Assembly (NCBI GenBank): GCA_964574335.1
Contig: CAZNNH010000001.1
Span: forward strand, 1 to 64,000
Reading direction: 5' to 3'
Length of the DNA: 64,000 nucleotides
Origin: CAZNNH01 sp964574335
Lineage (GTDB): Bacteria > Acidobacteriota > Vicinamibacteria > Fen-336
Positions 15,404-23,829 of the stretch are shown piece after piece (position 1 is the first letter of the stretch; every line of letters begins with the position of its first letter). The position numbers and the translations under genes are program-made. The notes below the pieces were generated by a model, which did not search any database, was not told the DNA's origin, and saw only the letters and a program-made list of their open reading frames with translations.

Positions 15404-16837
15404 ATGAAAGCAAGTCGAGCGCCCCGCTTCCAGGGGGCCGGCATCGTTCGCCTGCCGTTGATGATCGCGGCTCTGCTGTTGGCCCTGCCGGCCAGCCAAA
15501 CGGCGGCCGCCCAGTTGACCGTGGACTGCAGCGGCCAACTACCGGGGGCCTTCACGTCGATCACCAGCGCCATCGACACGCTCACCGGCCCGCCCCCCAG
15601 CGCCGAGCAATAGGACTACATCCTGCTGATGGGGGACTGTACGGAGAACGTCAGGATCACCGGAGGACTCCGGCTGTGGATCGCCCCCACGTGGGACCCG
15701 TGGCCGTGGGCCGGGTCCACCACGAACGGCCCGCTGGCTCGCATCACGGCCGCCGACGCCGGCCAGAACGTCGTGACGGTCGAGGGCTCGGCGGACGTCA
15801 GCCTGGTCCACCTCTCGTTGGCCAGCGGCTCGAACGGCCTGAGCATCCAGGGCGCCGCCTCGGTGACCACCTACGGCGTGGTGGCCGAGCACAACTCCTC
15901 CGCGGGCTTCAAGGCGGACAACGGCGCCGGGCTCACGATCTACGAGGGAGGAGCGTACCGCAACGGCTACTACGGCATCACCATCGGCCTGGGCGCCAGC
16001 GTCTCGGCCGCGGGCTCCCAAGCCCGGTATCAGGAGAAGCCTCTGGTGATCCGCGCCAACCAGGCCGGGGGCATCCGTGTGGACCGAGGCCACCTCTATG
16101 CGATGAGCGGCTTTTCCATCCTCAACAACGGGGGTCCGGGCTTGACGGCGTATGCGGGCGTCGCCGCCTTTGGCGAGTGGCAGGACGGCCTCACCAGTCG
16201 GATCAAGGGGAACCAGGGTGGGGCGTTCGTCAGCGAGGGCTCGCGGGTCACGCTCTGGGGCCGCGTCGTCGTCACTGACAACGGCGCCTACGGCCTCTAC
16301 TTGGAGGACGGGGGGAACGCCAGCTTCATCGCGTTCACCAGCAGCTCGGAGGAAGTGACGGCAGTGGTCGTGAAGAACCACACCAGCGTCGGCGTGGACG
16401 TCGCCGTCAACAGCCAGGCGGCCTTCCACGGCTCGCATCGCGTCTCCGTGAACGGATCGGCTTCCGACCCGACCAGCGCGGGGATCCGAGTCGACGGGAG
16501 CTCGCACGTCGTCCTCGACGCCGGCAACGGCAACTATGCCGGTGGCCCGCCGCGGATCACCGACAACATCGGCCCCGGCATCTCCGCGGACCTCGGCTCC
16601 AGCATCGACGCCCGGGCGGCGATCTTTCGACACAACGCCCAGGAAGGTGTTCGGGTCCTGCACAACTCGGTGGCGTACCTGGGATCGGACAGCCGAGTGG
16701 CGCCCAACGCAGGTGGGCCGGTGACCTGCGACACGACCTCGCTGGTGGTCACCAACCTCGTCAGCGCGAACCCGGCCTGCCCCCAGGTGGAGGCGCCTTC
16801 CGGGCCCCGGCCCGAACGCCCGGAGATGCCGCAGTAG
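15404..16837 (+). pseudogene. Secreted parallel beta-helix protein interrupted by an amber codon
   Basis: ATG 15404 follows GGAGGAAGGAG. It gives a signal peptide ending ASQTAAAQ, then LTVDCSGQLPGAFTSITSAI. The frame meets TAG at 15611-15613 after PPPSAEQ and continues without shift as DYILLMGDCTENVRITGG and then a long right-handed beta-helix (repeats such as NNGGPGLTAYAG, DNGAYGLYLEDGG, HNAQEGVRVLHN). It ends at 16837. Without the amber codon it is a 477-aa exported protein resembling the beta-helix part of the gene at 21.6 kb. No active-site residues of a lyase are recognised, so it may be adhesive or carbohydrate-binding. The downstream part alone could start at ATG 15629 but would lack a signal. 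Confidence 0.8.
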
Positions 16838-16848
16838 GGCCGTCACCC

Positions 16849-16866
16849 GCCCCCGGTTCCGGGGGC
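16849..16866. terminator. Hairpin between convergent genes
   Basis: GCCCCCGG-TT-CCGGGGGC forms an 8-bp GC-only stem with a minimal loop (7 bp if a 4-nt loop is required). It lies in the 63-bp gap between the beta-helix gene and the convergent membrane-protein gene. There is no U-tract, so intrinsic termination is likely but not certain. Confidence 0.45.
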
Positions 16867-16900
16867 ACCCATCCGTCGGCAGGGTCGATCCCAGCCAGGA

Positions 16901-17662
16901 TCAGGAGCCGCCGTTGTCGGCCCTGCCGGCGGCCGTTGGGACCTCGGTGGTCCGCGGACGCCTCTTCGTCACCACCCCGTCGAGCCGAACCAAATCTCGG
17001 ATGATCTCGCCCGGCTCCTGCGGCCGGAGCACGTAGGCGATGTCCGAAAACTCGCCGCGGGGCCGCTCCTCGGTCCGCACCAGGCGGAAGAGGTCCTCGC
17101 CGAACCGGATGCTGGCTCGCTCGTTCCAGGCGAGCTTCTCGCGGGAGCAGAGGACCACCAGCCCGCCGTTCGGCGCCTCGAGGATCCGATCCGGCCGCTC
17201 CGGGCCGAGCTGCCGGAGCCTCTGGCTCTCCCGGGACCTCCTCCGGGAGGTGCGCACCAGCCAGGCGATCGCCGACACCAGCGGATCGCCCACCGGCCGG
17301 CCGGAGCCCACCAGGACCACGATCCGGAAGATCCCGGTGGCGATCAGGTACTCCAGGAGGAAGCCCTCCAGGCTGGCCATGTAGCTGATGAAGTACAGGG
17401 GGCTCCCCACGAAGGCGCCGGTCGCGTTCTTCCCGGCATCCTTCAGCGGGCCGCTCAGCACGATGGCGACGCCCCTGGCGGCGTAGGCCTGGGCGTAGGC
17501 CAGGCCCCGGAGGAACCAGACCGGTCCCAGGGCCACCTGGACCGCGGCCAGCCACCAGCTCGCCTTGACCACGGGCGGCGAGGAGTCGAGGCGCTGCAGG
17601 AGCTGCTCCCTCTCGGGGGTCGGGAGCAGCGCCGCCCAGAGCGCGGCGAGCAGCCGTCTCAA
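16901..17662 (-). CDS. Membrane protein of unknown function
   Basis: A 253-aa protein. The N-terminal half has amphipathic and hydrophobic segments (ASWWLAAVQVALGPVWFLRG, YFISYMASLEGFLLEYLIAT, FRIVVLVGSG). The C-terminal half is soluble and beta-rich, with NGGLVVLCSREKLAWNERAS and EDLFRLVRTEERPRGEFSDI. The start is TTG 17662 with GAGGGA upstream; an in-frame stop not far upstream excludes a much longer form. No family recognised. Confidence 0.65.
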   Translation of the reverse strand: MRRLLAALWAALLPTPEREQLLQRLDSSPPVVKASWWLAAVQVALGPVWFLRGLAYAQAYAARGVAIVLSGPLKDAGKNATGAFVGSPLYFISYMASLEGFLLEYLIATGIFRIVVLVGSGRPVGDPLVSAIAWLVRTSRRRSRESQRLRQLGPERPDRILEAPNGGLVVLCSREKLAWNERASIRFGEDLFRLVRTEERPRGEFSDIAYVLRPQEPGEIIRDLVRLDGVVTKRRPRTTEVPTAAGRADNGGS

Positions 17663-17906
17663 CAGTCCCTCTCGAGAAGCGACCTCGGCATCACCATGGC
17701 TCCCAGGTCAGTCAGATGGGACGGCAGTCTACCGCCGTCCCGCAGGGGCCGCCAGTGGCCACCGTGTCCCCGGCGGTGAGGGGACTGTCCCTGGCCGGGG
17801 ACATCCAGCGCTGGCGGAAGCTGGTCTTGCGGGTCATCGTGGCTGGCACGCAGGCTGCAAGGCACTTCCCCGCCGCTGGTGGGTGTGGGAGGACGAGGAG
17901 GTGAGG

Positions 17907-18632
17907 ATGGACGCACGGAAGAGGACGGCACGCCTGGCCGGTCTGTACTACCTGATCGTCGTCGTGACGGGGATCTTCGCCTTGGTGTACGTTCCGTCGC
18001 AGACGATCGTGTATGGAGACGCGGCCGCCACAGTGGAGAGGATCGCGAGCTCCGAAGGCCTGTTCCGGCTGGGCATCCTCAGCAACCTGGTGTGCGAGAC
18101 GGCCTTCATCTTCCTGGCTCTCACCCTGAGGCGCCTGCTGAAGCCGGTCGGCGAGGTCGCCGCGTCGCTGATGCTGACCCTGGTCGTGGTCGCCGTCCCC
18201 ATCGCCTTTCTCAACGAGACGAACCGGGTGGCGACCCTGCTGCTGTCGAGCCGGGCCGACTACCTGGCGGTGCTGCTGCCCGACCAGCGGAGCGCCCTGG
18301 CGATGCTGTTCGTCCACCTCTACGACTACGGCGGCTTCATCGCCGGCATCCTCTGGGGTCTCTGGCTCCTCCCCTTCGGCTATCTGGCCTTCCGCTCCGG
18401 CTTCATCCCCAGGGTCATCGGCGTTCTGGTGATGCTGGCCGGCGCCGCCATCCTGCTGGAGAGCGCGACCTTCCTCGTCGCTCCGGCGTGGCACCCGACA
18501 GTGAGCGACGTGACGGCCCTCCCTTCGGCGGCGGGGGAGTTCGCGGCCATGTTCTGGCTCCTGCTCAAGGGCACACGCAACGTCCCGGCGTCGACTGTCG
18601 TGCCCGGCGAGTCGGAGTCTCAGCAGCCCTAG
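17907..18632 (+). CDS. DUF4386-domain membrane protein
   Basis: A 241-aa integral membrane protein of the DUF4386 family, with about six to seven helices. It starts RKRTARLAGLYYLIVVVTGI, and contains ETAFIFLALTLRRLLKPVG and LYDYGGFIAGILWGLWLLPF, which are typical of the family. The role is unknown. ATG 17907 follows GAGGAGGTGAGG, a strong ribosome site. Its stop overlaps the stop of the convergent GH97 gene by 4 bp. The 240-bp gap upstream shows only a putative promoter region. Confidence 0.8.
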   Translation: MDARKRTARLAGLYYLIVVVTGIFALVYVPSQTIVYGDAAATVERIASSEGLFRLGILSNLVCETAFIFLALTLRRLLKPVGEVAASLMLTLVVVAVPIAFLNETNRVATLLLSSRADYLAVLLPDQRSALAMLFVHLYDYGGFIAGILWGLWLLPFGYLAFRSGFIPRVIGVLVMLAGAAILLESATFLVAPAWHPTVSDVTALPSAAGEFAAMFWLLLKGTRNVPASTVVPGESESQQP

Positions 18633-20632
18633 TCGAGGGCCCGGAAGCGGATCGCCTCGCCCCCGCCGGGGGCCAGCCGCAGCGTGATCTCGGAGCCTCG
18701 CTCGGCCGGGCGCTGGCTGATGGCGAGGGCGGTCGGGTTGGTCCGCCAGTCGCCGTCCGGGCCGTCGGCGTAGACCTCGGCCGTGTACCTCACCCCCTCG
18801 TCGAGGAAGGAGCAGTCGGTCAGAAGCTCGCGCGGCGACTGGTTGGTGATGCTGCCCAGGTACCAGTCACGGCTGTGCCGGTCCTTGCGCACCACCGTCA
18901 GGTACTCGCCGATCTCCCCGTTCAGGACACGGGTCTCCTCCCAGTCCACCGGGACCTGGAGCAGGAAGGGCAGGGCCGGATGCCCCTGGTAGTTCTCGGG
19001 CAAGTCGGCCAGCATCTGCGTGGGCGAGAAGAAGGTCACGTACAAGGCGAGCTGCTTGGCCACCGTGGTGTGGACCCGGCGGCCGTCACGCTCCTTGATC
19101 ATCACGTCCATGATCCCGGGGGTGAAGTCCATCGGGCTGCAGAGCATGCGCGTGAACGGCAGGATCACGGTGTGCGACGGCGGGTTGCCTTCGCTCCAGG
19201 CGTTGTACTCCTGGCCCCGGGCCCCCTCTCGCGTCATCATGTTCGGGTAGGTGCGACGCTCCCCGGTGTCCTTGATCGGCTCGTGGAAGTTCACCGCCAG
19301 GCCGTACTCGGCTGCCTTCTTCAGGACGCTCCGGTAGTGACGCACCCCGAACTGGCCGTGGTGCCACTCCGTCATGTTCAGGCGTGAGCCGACCTGGCCG
19401 ATCTTGATGTTGTGGATCCCCAGCCTCTGGTAGAGGGCCATGCCGTCGTCGATCTGGGCCAGGTAGTTGACCAGGTTGGAGCCGGTCTCGTGATAGCCGA
19501 TCAGCTCCACGCCCTTGGAGCGGCCGTAGGCCACCACCTGCTCCAGGTCGAAGTCGGGCGTCGACTGGGTGAAGCTGAACTGGTGCATCCGGTCCAGGTA
19601 CCACTCGGGCGTCCAGCCGGTGTTCCAGCCCTCGATCAGGAGCAGGGGAATGCCGTGCTCGGACGCGAAGTCGATGTACGTCTTCGCGTTCTCGGTGGTG
19701 GCGCCGTGCTGCGGTCCCTCGAAGAACGTGTACTTGCCGATGTGCATCCCCCACCAGATGCCCAGGTACCGGTCGGGATGGATCCAGGAGGTGTCCCCGA
19801 GCACGCTGGGGTCGTTCAGGTTCAGGATCAGATAGGACGTGATGAGGTCACCCGGCCGCTCCGCGATCTGGATCGTCCGCCACGGCGTCGTCAGCGGTGT
19901 GGCCGCCCGGACCCGGATCCCGTCCGCCCAGGGCACCAGGTCGCACTTCAGAGAGTGGTCCGGCTGGCTGGCCAGGGTCATGCTCGCGTAGTCGGTCAGG
20001 GCCGCCTCGTGGATGGCCAGGTAGAGGTCGGAGGCGGCACGGATGGTGAGGGGCGTGTGGACCTTGTCCATCTCGCTGAGCCGGGTCTTCTGGTAGAGGT
20101 ACTCGTAGCGGTTGTCCTGGTAGGCCGGGATCCACCAGGCGATGTGATCGCCGGTCAGGACGAACTCGGTCAGCTCGTCCGTGAGCAGCAGGTCCTCCAT
20201 CCCCGCCTGCCTCGGGATCACGTATCGAAAGCCGATGCCGTCGTCGAAGACCCGGAAGACCACGTCGAAGCGGCGCCCGGGAGAGCCCTGCTCCTGCAGG
20301 GTGACCCGCAGCTCGTTGTGGTGGTTGCGGACCAGGCGCGTCTCGCCCCACGGCTGCTCCCAGGTCTCGTCGTGGCTGTTTCGGGTCGACTCGGCGATCA
20401 TCAGGCCGTCGGCCAGCGGCGGCAACGACTGGAACCGGAAGCCCAGCCTCGACGGCAACACGACGGGTTCCTCCCCGAAGCTGACGCCGTAGGTCGGCGC
20501 GCCGTCGGCCAGGGCGAAGGTGACCACCACCCTCCCGTCCGGCGAGCCGACGACGAGCGGCTCCGCGCCGGCTCGGGTGGCTCCAGACGCTGCCAGCGAC
20601 AGGGCGACCGCGAAGACAAAGCTCCTGCTCAC
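18629..20632 (-). CDS. Glycoside hydrolase family 97 alpha-glucosidase (SusB-like)
   Basis: Exported GH97 enzyme (667 aa) with a signal peptide (SFVFAVALSLAASGATRAGA). It has the N-terminal beta-supersandwich, a TIM barrel and a C-terminal beta domain. The barrel shows LIGYHETGSN (position of SusB Glu439), VNFHEPIKDTGERRTYPN (Glu508 position) and ARGQEYNAW (Glu532 position). Glutamates at these sites indicate the inverting, SusB-like subgroup acting on alpha-glucans, rather than the retaining alpha-galactosidases. The start is GTG 20632 with AGGAGG upstream; the open frame extends much further but is then antisense to the acetyltransferase gene. Periplasmic location is expected. Confidence 0.92.
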   Translation of the reverse strand: MSRSFVFAVALSLAASGATRAGAEPLVVGSPDGRVVVTFALADGAPTYGVSFGEEPVVLPSRLGFRFQSLPPLADGLMIAESTRNSHDETWEQPWGETRLVRNHHNELRVTLQEQGSPGRRFDVVFRVFDDGIGFRYVIPRQAGMEDLLLTDELTEFVLTGDHIAWWIPAYQDNRYEYLYQKTRLSEMDKVHTPLTIRAASDLYLAIHEAALTDYASMTLASQPDHSLKCDLVPWADGIRVRAATPLTTPWRTIQIAERPGDLITSYLILNLNDPSVLGDTSWIHPDRYLGIWWGMHIGKYTFFEGPQHGATTENAKTYIDFASEHGIPLLLIEGWNTGWTPEWYLDRMHQFSFTQSTPDFDLEQVVAYGRSKGVELIGYHETGSNLVNYLAQIDDGMALYQRLGIHNIKIGQVGSRLNMTEWHHGQFGVRHYRSVLKKAAEYGLAVNFHEPIKDTGERRTYPNMMTREGARGQEYNAWSEGNPPSHTVILPFTRMLCSPMDFTPGIMDVMIKERDGRRVHTTVAKQLALYVTFFSPTQMLADLPENYQGHPALPFLLQVPVDWEETRVLNGEIGEYLTVVRKDRHSRDWYLGSITNQSPRELLTDCSFLDEGVRYTAEVYADGPDGDWRTNPTALAISQRPAERGSEITLRLAPGGGEAIRFRALD

Positions 20633-20721
20633 GTTCCCGCCTCCTTGTGGTGCCGCACCGACTCCCCCATCGACGATCGGCAGGAGTATACCTGCGTGGG
20701 CGGACGAAGGCCGGACGCGCC

Positions 20722-21597
20722 TCAGCCGACCGCGCCGGAAGCCAGGCCGTAGACGGTCCCGGCGGCACCCGTCGCGAGAGCGGGACCCCGAACCATCCGA
20801 AGGCTGAACGGGGTCTCCTGGAATCCCCTCCGCCTCAGGAGCTCGGCGGCACCGAGGTTCGGTCCCGGCAGCGCCACGACCACGGACGCGCCGGCGGCGG
20901 CGTACAGCCCCGCAGCCAGAAGCGACCTCGCGCCATCCGGCTCGAGGCTCACCCATGGCCCGAGCCGCACGCCTCTTGCGGACCGCTGCACCACGAGGAA
21001 GCCGCGCAGCGGTCCCACCTCCGGCCACCGATAGGCGGCCAGGGCCGCGTCGAGGATCAATCGCACCAGGCGCGGCCGCCGATCCCCGAAGGCCGACGCG
21101 TCCAGCGCCGTCAGGCTGTCCAGGTCGCGCGCGGTCACGGGCGCGCAGCTCGCCGGAGAATCCCTGGCGGCGGCCCTCTCGAGCCTGAACCTCGGAGAGG
21201 CGAACTCCTCGACGAAGCCGAGCCGCCGGTAGATCCCCTCGCCGAGCGGATCGGCCTCCAGCCGAAGCGTGGACAACCCGGCGGCCTCGAGCCGCTCGAT
21301 TCCCCGGAGCATCAGCCGCTCGCCCAACCCCTGGCGGCGGGAGTCCGGCGTCACGATCAGGTTCCCCACCCAGCCGGTCGTCTGGTATCGGGTGGTGGTG
21401 ACCATCCCGGCCGGTCGGCCCTTCCTCTCGGCGATGAAGACGCCGTCGGGGTCGTGCTCCAGCAGGGCCAGGAACGACTCCCGGGTGTTGTCCCACCCCT
21501 CGCGCGAGGTCTGCTCGAGGGCGAAGCCGACGTCGGCTCGCGTGAAGCGACGGATGCCGCCGCCGCCCGCCGGTCCGGGAGTCGAGGGGCTGGCCAC
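20722..21597 (-). CDS. GNAT-family N-acetyltransferase
   Basis: A 291-aa protein. The N-terminal GNAT domain has the acetyl-CoA loop VTPDSRRQGLGERLMLRGIE (about 81-100) and RLGFVEE. The C-terminal half (from about 150) has RDLDSLTALDASAFGDRRPR and resembles the YitH/HolE-like second acetyltransferase domain. It should acetylate an amine; the target is unknown. The start is GTG 21597 with a weak ribosome site. It follows the beta-helix gene by 13 bp, which suggests co-transcription. Confidence 0.85.
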   Translation of the reverse strand: MASPSTPGPAGGGGIRRFTRADVGFALEQTSREGWDNTRESFLALLEHDPDGVFIAERKGRPAGMVTTTRYQTTGWVGNLIVTPDSRRQGLGERLMLRGIERLEAAGLSTLRLEADPLGEGIYRRLGFVEEFASPRFRLERAAARDSPASCAPVTARDLDSLTALDASAFGDRRPRLVRLILDAALAAYRWPEVGPLRGFLVVQRSARGVRLGPWVSLEPDGARSLLAAGLYAAAGASVVVALPGPNLGAAELLRRRGFQETPFSLRMVRGPALATGAAGTVYGLASGAVG

Positions 21598-21610
21598 CTT
21601 GGCGAGATGG

Positions 21611-23035
21611 TCAGGGGATCGAGAGCCCGGGACAGCCGGTGACGTTGCCGCTGGTGTTGCCGAAGACCGAGGCGGCCGAGAACGTCCCCGAGACCTGAGC
21701 CGACGAGGGCACGCCGTCGCACTGGAGACCGTAGGCTCCGTTCGCCGTGATCTCGAAGGCGCTGGCCGAGACCACGCTGGTGTCGGTCAGACGGACCCCG
21801 CTGCCGTTGTTGCCCGTCACGCTGGCCGGGGTGCTCCCACCGACCAGGCGCAGGACGGAGGCGTGCTGGACCACGATCCCGTCGTGGGCGTTGGCCTCCA
21901 CGGTAATCCCGTCCAGCTCGGCCTCGGAGCCCAGGACGATGCGGACGCCCGCCCCGCCGTTGGTCGACACCGCGCCGCCGATCGTCAGCACCGTCGAGCC
22001 CAGCTCGGCGGTCACTCCGTCGCCGCCGTTGTCGGTGATGGCGGTCGACTCGAGCTCGGCGCGACCCCCACGGTACACCCAGAGCCCGGCGCCGCCGTTG
22101 GTTCCGAGCGTGCCCTGCTGGATGTCGACCTGGCCCTCGACCCGGACGCCGGCGCCGCCGCTGTCGAGCACGTCGGTCTGCTGGAGGCTCAGCTCGCCCT
22201 CCACCTCGATGCCGTTCAACGTGCTCTGCTCGACGGAGGAGCTCGACACCCGTCCGCTGGCGCCCTGATCGATGATCAGCCCGAAGCGGTTCTCGGCGAT
22301 CAACAGGCCGTACCCCACGACGCTCGAGCCGGTAAGCGCCATCAGGCCGGTGTACGCCGTGCCGTTCCCGTTCAGCGTCAGGTTCTGCAGCATGATGCGG
22401 CTGCCGTCGAGGGAGAGAAGGGCGCCCGTGCTGCCGGCGGGGGCTTCGATCCCGGCGCCCGCCGAGGCCGCGTACAGGGTCAGGTCGTCTCGCGAGACGA
22501 GAACGTTCTCCGCACACATGCCGGTCAGGGCGATGGTCACGGGACCCGGGTGGACCATCGCATCGGCGAGGGCATCCGCCAACAGGCCCCCGGAGCCACA
22601 ATCGACGGCGAGAAACAGCGGCGTCAGCAGGGCGGGTCCGGCGGGTCCCGCCGGCCCAGCCGGTCCAGCGGGCCCAGCAGGTCCGGGCGGCCCGGGAGGT
22701 CCGGCCGGGCCTTCGGGTCCGACGGCGCCGAGAGTCAGGTCGAAGAAGGCACCCCCAGCCTGGTGCTGCCTCGAGACCTGCAGGAGGTAGCTTCCCGGCG
22801 CGATGCCGGAGGGGAGCGAGGCCGCGATCTCCGTTCGCGTGGCGGCGTCAACCACCAGGTCCACCCCGGCGAGCCGGACTCGCGGGTTCTTCTTGGGGAA
22901 GCCGCTGCCTTCGATGGTCAGGGTCCCCGCATCCAGATCGGCCGTCACCTGTGTGATCACGGGAGCCGCGTGGGAGACGGCGGGAAGGAGCGCCAACCCG
23001 AGGGCCAGCGCCGCCGACATGACGTGAGCGGACAT
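21611..23035 (-). CDS. Secreted TIG, collagen-like and beta-helix protein
   Basis: A 474-aa exported protein with GGAGG upstream of ATG 23035. It has a signal peptide (ALALGLALLPAVSHAA). An IPT/TIG-type immunoglobulin domain follows (PVITQVTADLDAGTLTIEGS, FPKKNPRVRLAGVDL). A collagen-like stretch of about ten Gly-X-Y triplets spans about 129-158 (GPEGPAGPPGPPGPAGPAG...). The rest is a right-handed parallel beta-helix (DNGGDGVTAELG, NGGAGVRIVLGSE, NGSGVRLTDTSV). This build suggests a surface or extracellular fibre/adhesin. No anchoring signal is seen at the C-terminus (NVTGCPGLSIP). Two cysteines frame the helix. Confidence 0.85.
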   Translation of the reverse strand: MSAHVMSAALALGLALLPAVSHAAPVITQVTADLDAGTLTIEGSGFPKKNPRVRLAGVDLVVDAATRTEIAASLPSGIAPGSYLLQVSRQHQAGGAFFDLTLGAVGPEGPAGPPGPPGPAGPAGPAGPAGPAGPALLTPLFLAVDCGSGGLLADALADAMVHPGPVTIALTGMCAENVLVSRDDLTLYAASAGAGIEAPAGSTGALLSLDGSRIMLQNLTLNGNGTAYTGLMALTGSSVVGYGLLIAENRFGLIIDQGASGRVSSSSVEQSTLNGIEVEGELSLQQTDVLDSGGAGVRVEGQVDIQQGTLGTNGGAGLWVYRGGRAELESTAITDNGGDGVTAELGSTVLTIGGAVSTNGGAGVRIVLGSEAELDGITVEANAHDGIVVQHASVLRLVGGSTPASVTGNNGSGVRLTDTSVVSASAFEITANGAYGLQCDGVPSSAQVSGTFSAASVFGNTSGNVTGCPGLSIP

Positions 23036-23181
23036 GATCGCCTCCGAGTACGTTGGAGGCCTCGGCGACCTCCAGCAATGTTGACGACGTTGTGGGGCGC
23101 AGCCTAGTTCAGTGCATCGGGCGACGACATGAGCTGGATCACATGAGCGGCACGTCACCCGACCGGGACCGATCCGTCCCT

Positions 23182-23829
23182 TCAGGTGATGGCATCCCCA
23201 AGCGCTTCGGCGCGAACGACGTAGCGCTGCGGTGAGCGGGGCGAGGGAATGAAGGGGTAGCAGGTGATCAGCGTCACCACGTCGTCCTCGGTGGGCGCCA
23301 GCAGGGCCGCATCGTCGGGGTCGACGATCCGGATCTCGGCCACGCGGAAGGCACGACGCCGACCCGTGCCGGTGGCGCCGTCCCGCCATTCCAGCCACAC
23401 CAGGTCGCCCTGGCCAACGTCCTGGAGGGGCCGGAACCAGCTGGTGCGGTGGCCGGCCAGGATCAGGTTCCCCGGCTCTCCCGGCCGCACGCCGCTCATC
23501 AGGCGCGCCGGCCCGAAGGCCAGGTTTCGGGGGCAGGCCCCCTCCAGGATGATCTCGTCGTAGCCGAGCCTCGGGATCATCAGCCGGCCGATCGGGTGGG
23601 TGTCGGCCCACGACCAAGGGGGCTGGGGCGTCCCGGTCTCCAGGGTCCGGCTCCACGCCTGGCGGATCAGGTGAGCGGCCAGCAGGCCCTTGGCACCGAG
23701 ATACACCGAGCGGCCGCAGAGGCAGGCGCCGACGGCGAGCAGGCCGAGCGCCAGCCACGACGAAGGCCGGCCGGGCGCCGCCGCCCGCGTGGAGCCAGGG
23801 GCGACGCCCGGCCCGCCAAGGGCGCTCAC
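23182..23829 (-). CDS. Class GN sortase
   Basis: A 215-aa transpeptidase with one N-terminal membrane helix (about 24-40) and the sortase fold. The catalytic residues are visible: H127 in LILAGHRTSW, C190 in VVTLITCYPF, R202 in QRYVVRA. It matches the Gram-negative-type sortases found next to a single VIT/VWA substrate. It should cleave the sorting signal of the neighbouring protein and join it to an amine acceptor in the envelope. The GTG start overlaps the TGA of the substrate gene (GTGA), so the two are coupled. Confidence 0.9.
   Translation of the reverse strand: MSALGGPGVAPGSTRAAAPGRPSSWLALGLLAVGACLCGRSVYLGAKGLLAAHLIRQAWSRTLETGTPQPPWSWADTHPIGRLMIPRLGYDEIILEGACPRNLAFGPARLMSGVRPGEPGNLILAGHRTSWFRPLQDVGQGDLVWLEWRDGATGTGRRRAFRVAEIRIVDPDDAALLAPTEDDVVTLITCYPFIPSPRSPQRYVVRAEALGDAIT

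Noticed and set aside
16849..16866. Attachment site or operator
   Set aside because: The dyad lies between convergent stop codons with no nearby start, so a terminator is the simpler reading.
20633..21496. N-terminal extension of the GH97 frame over the acetyltransferase gene
   Set aside because: The open frame continues upstream but the sequence is not protein-like and a strong ribosome site with signal peptide lies at 20632.
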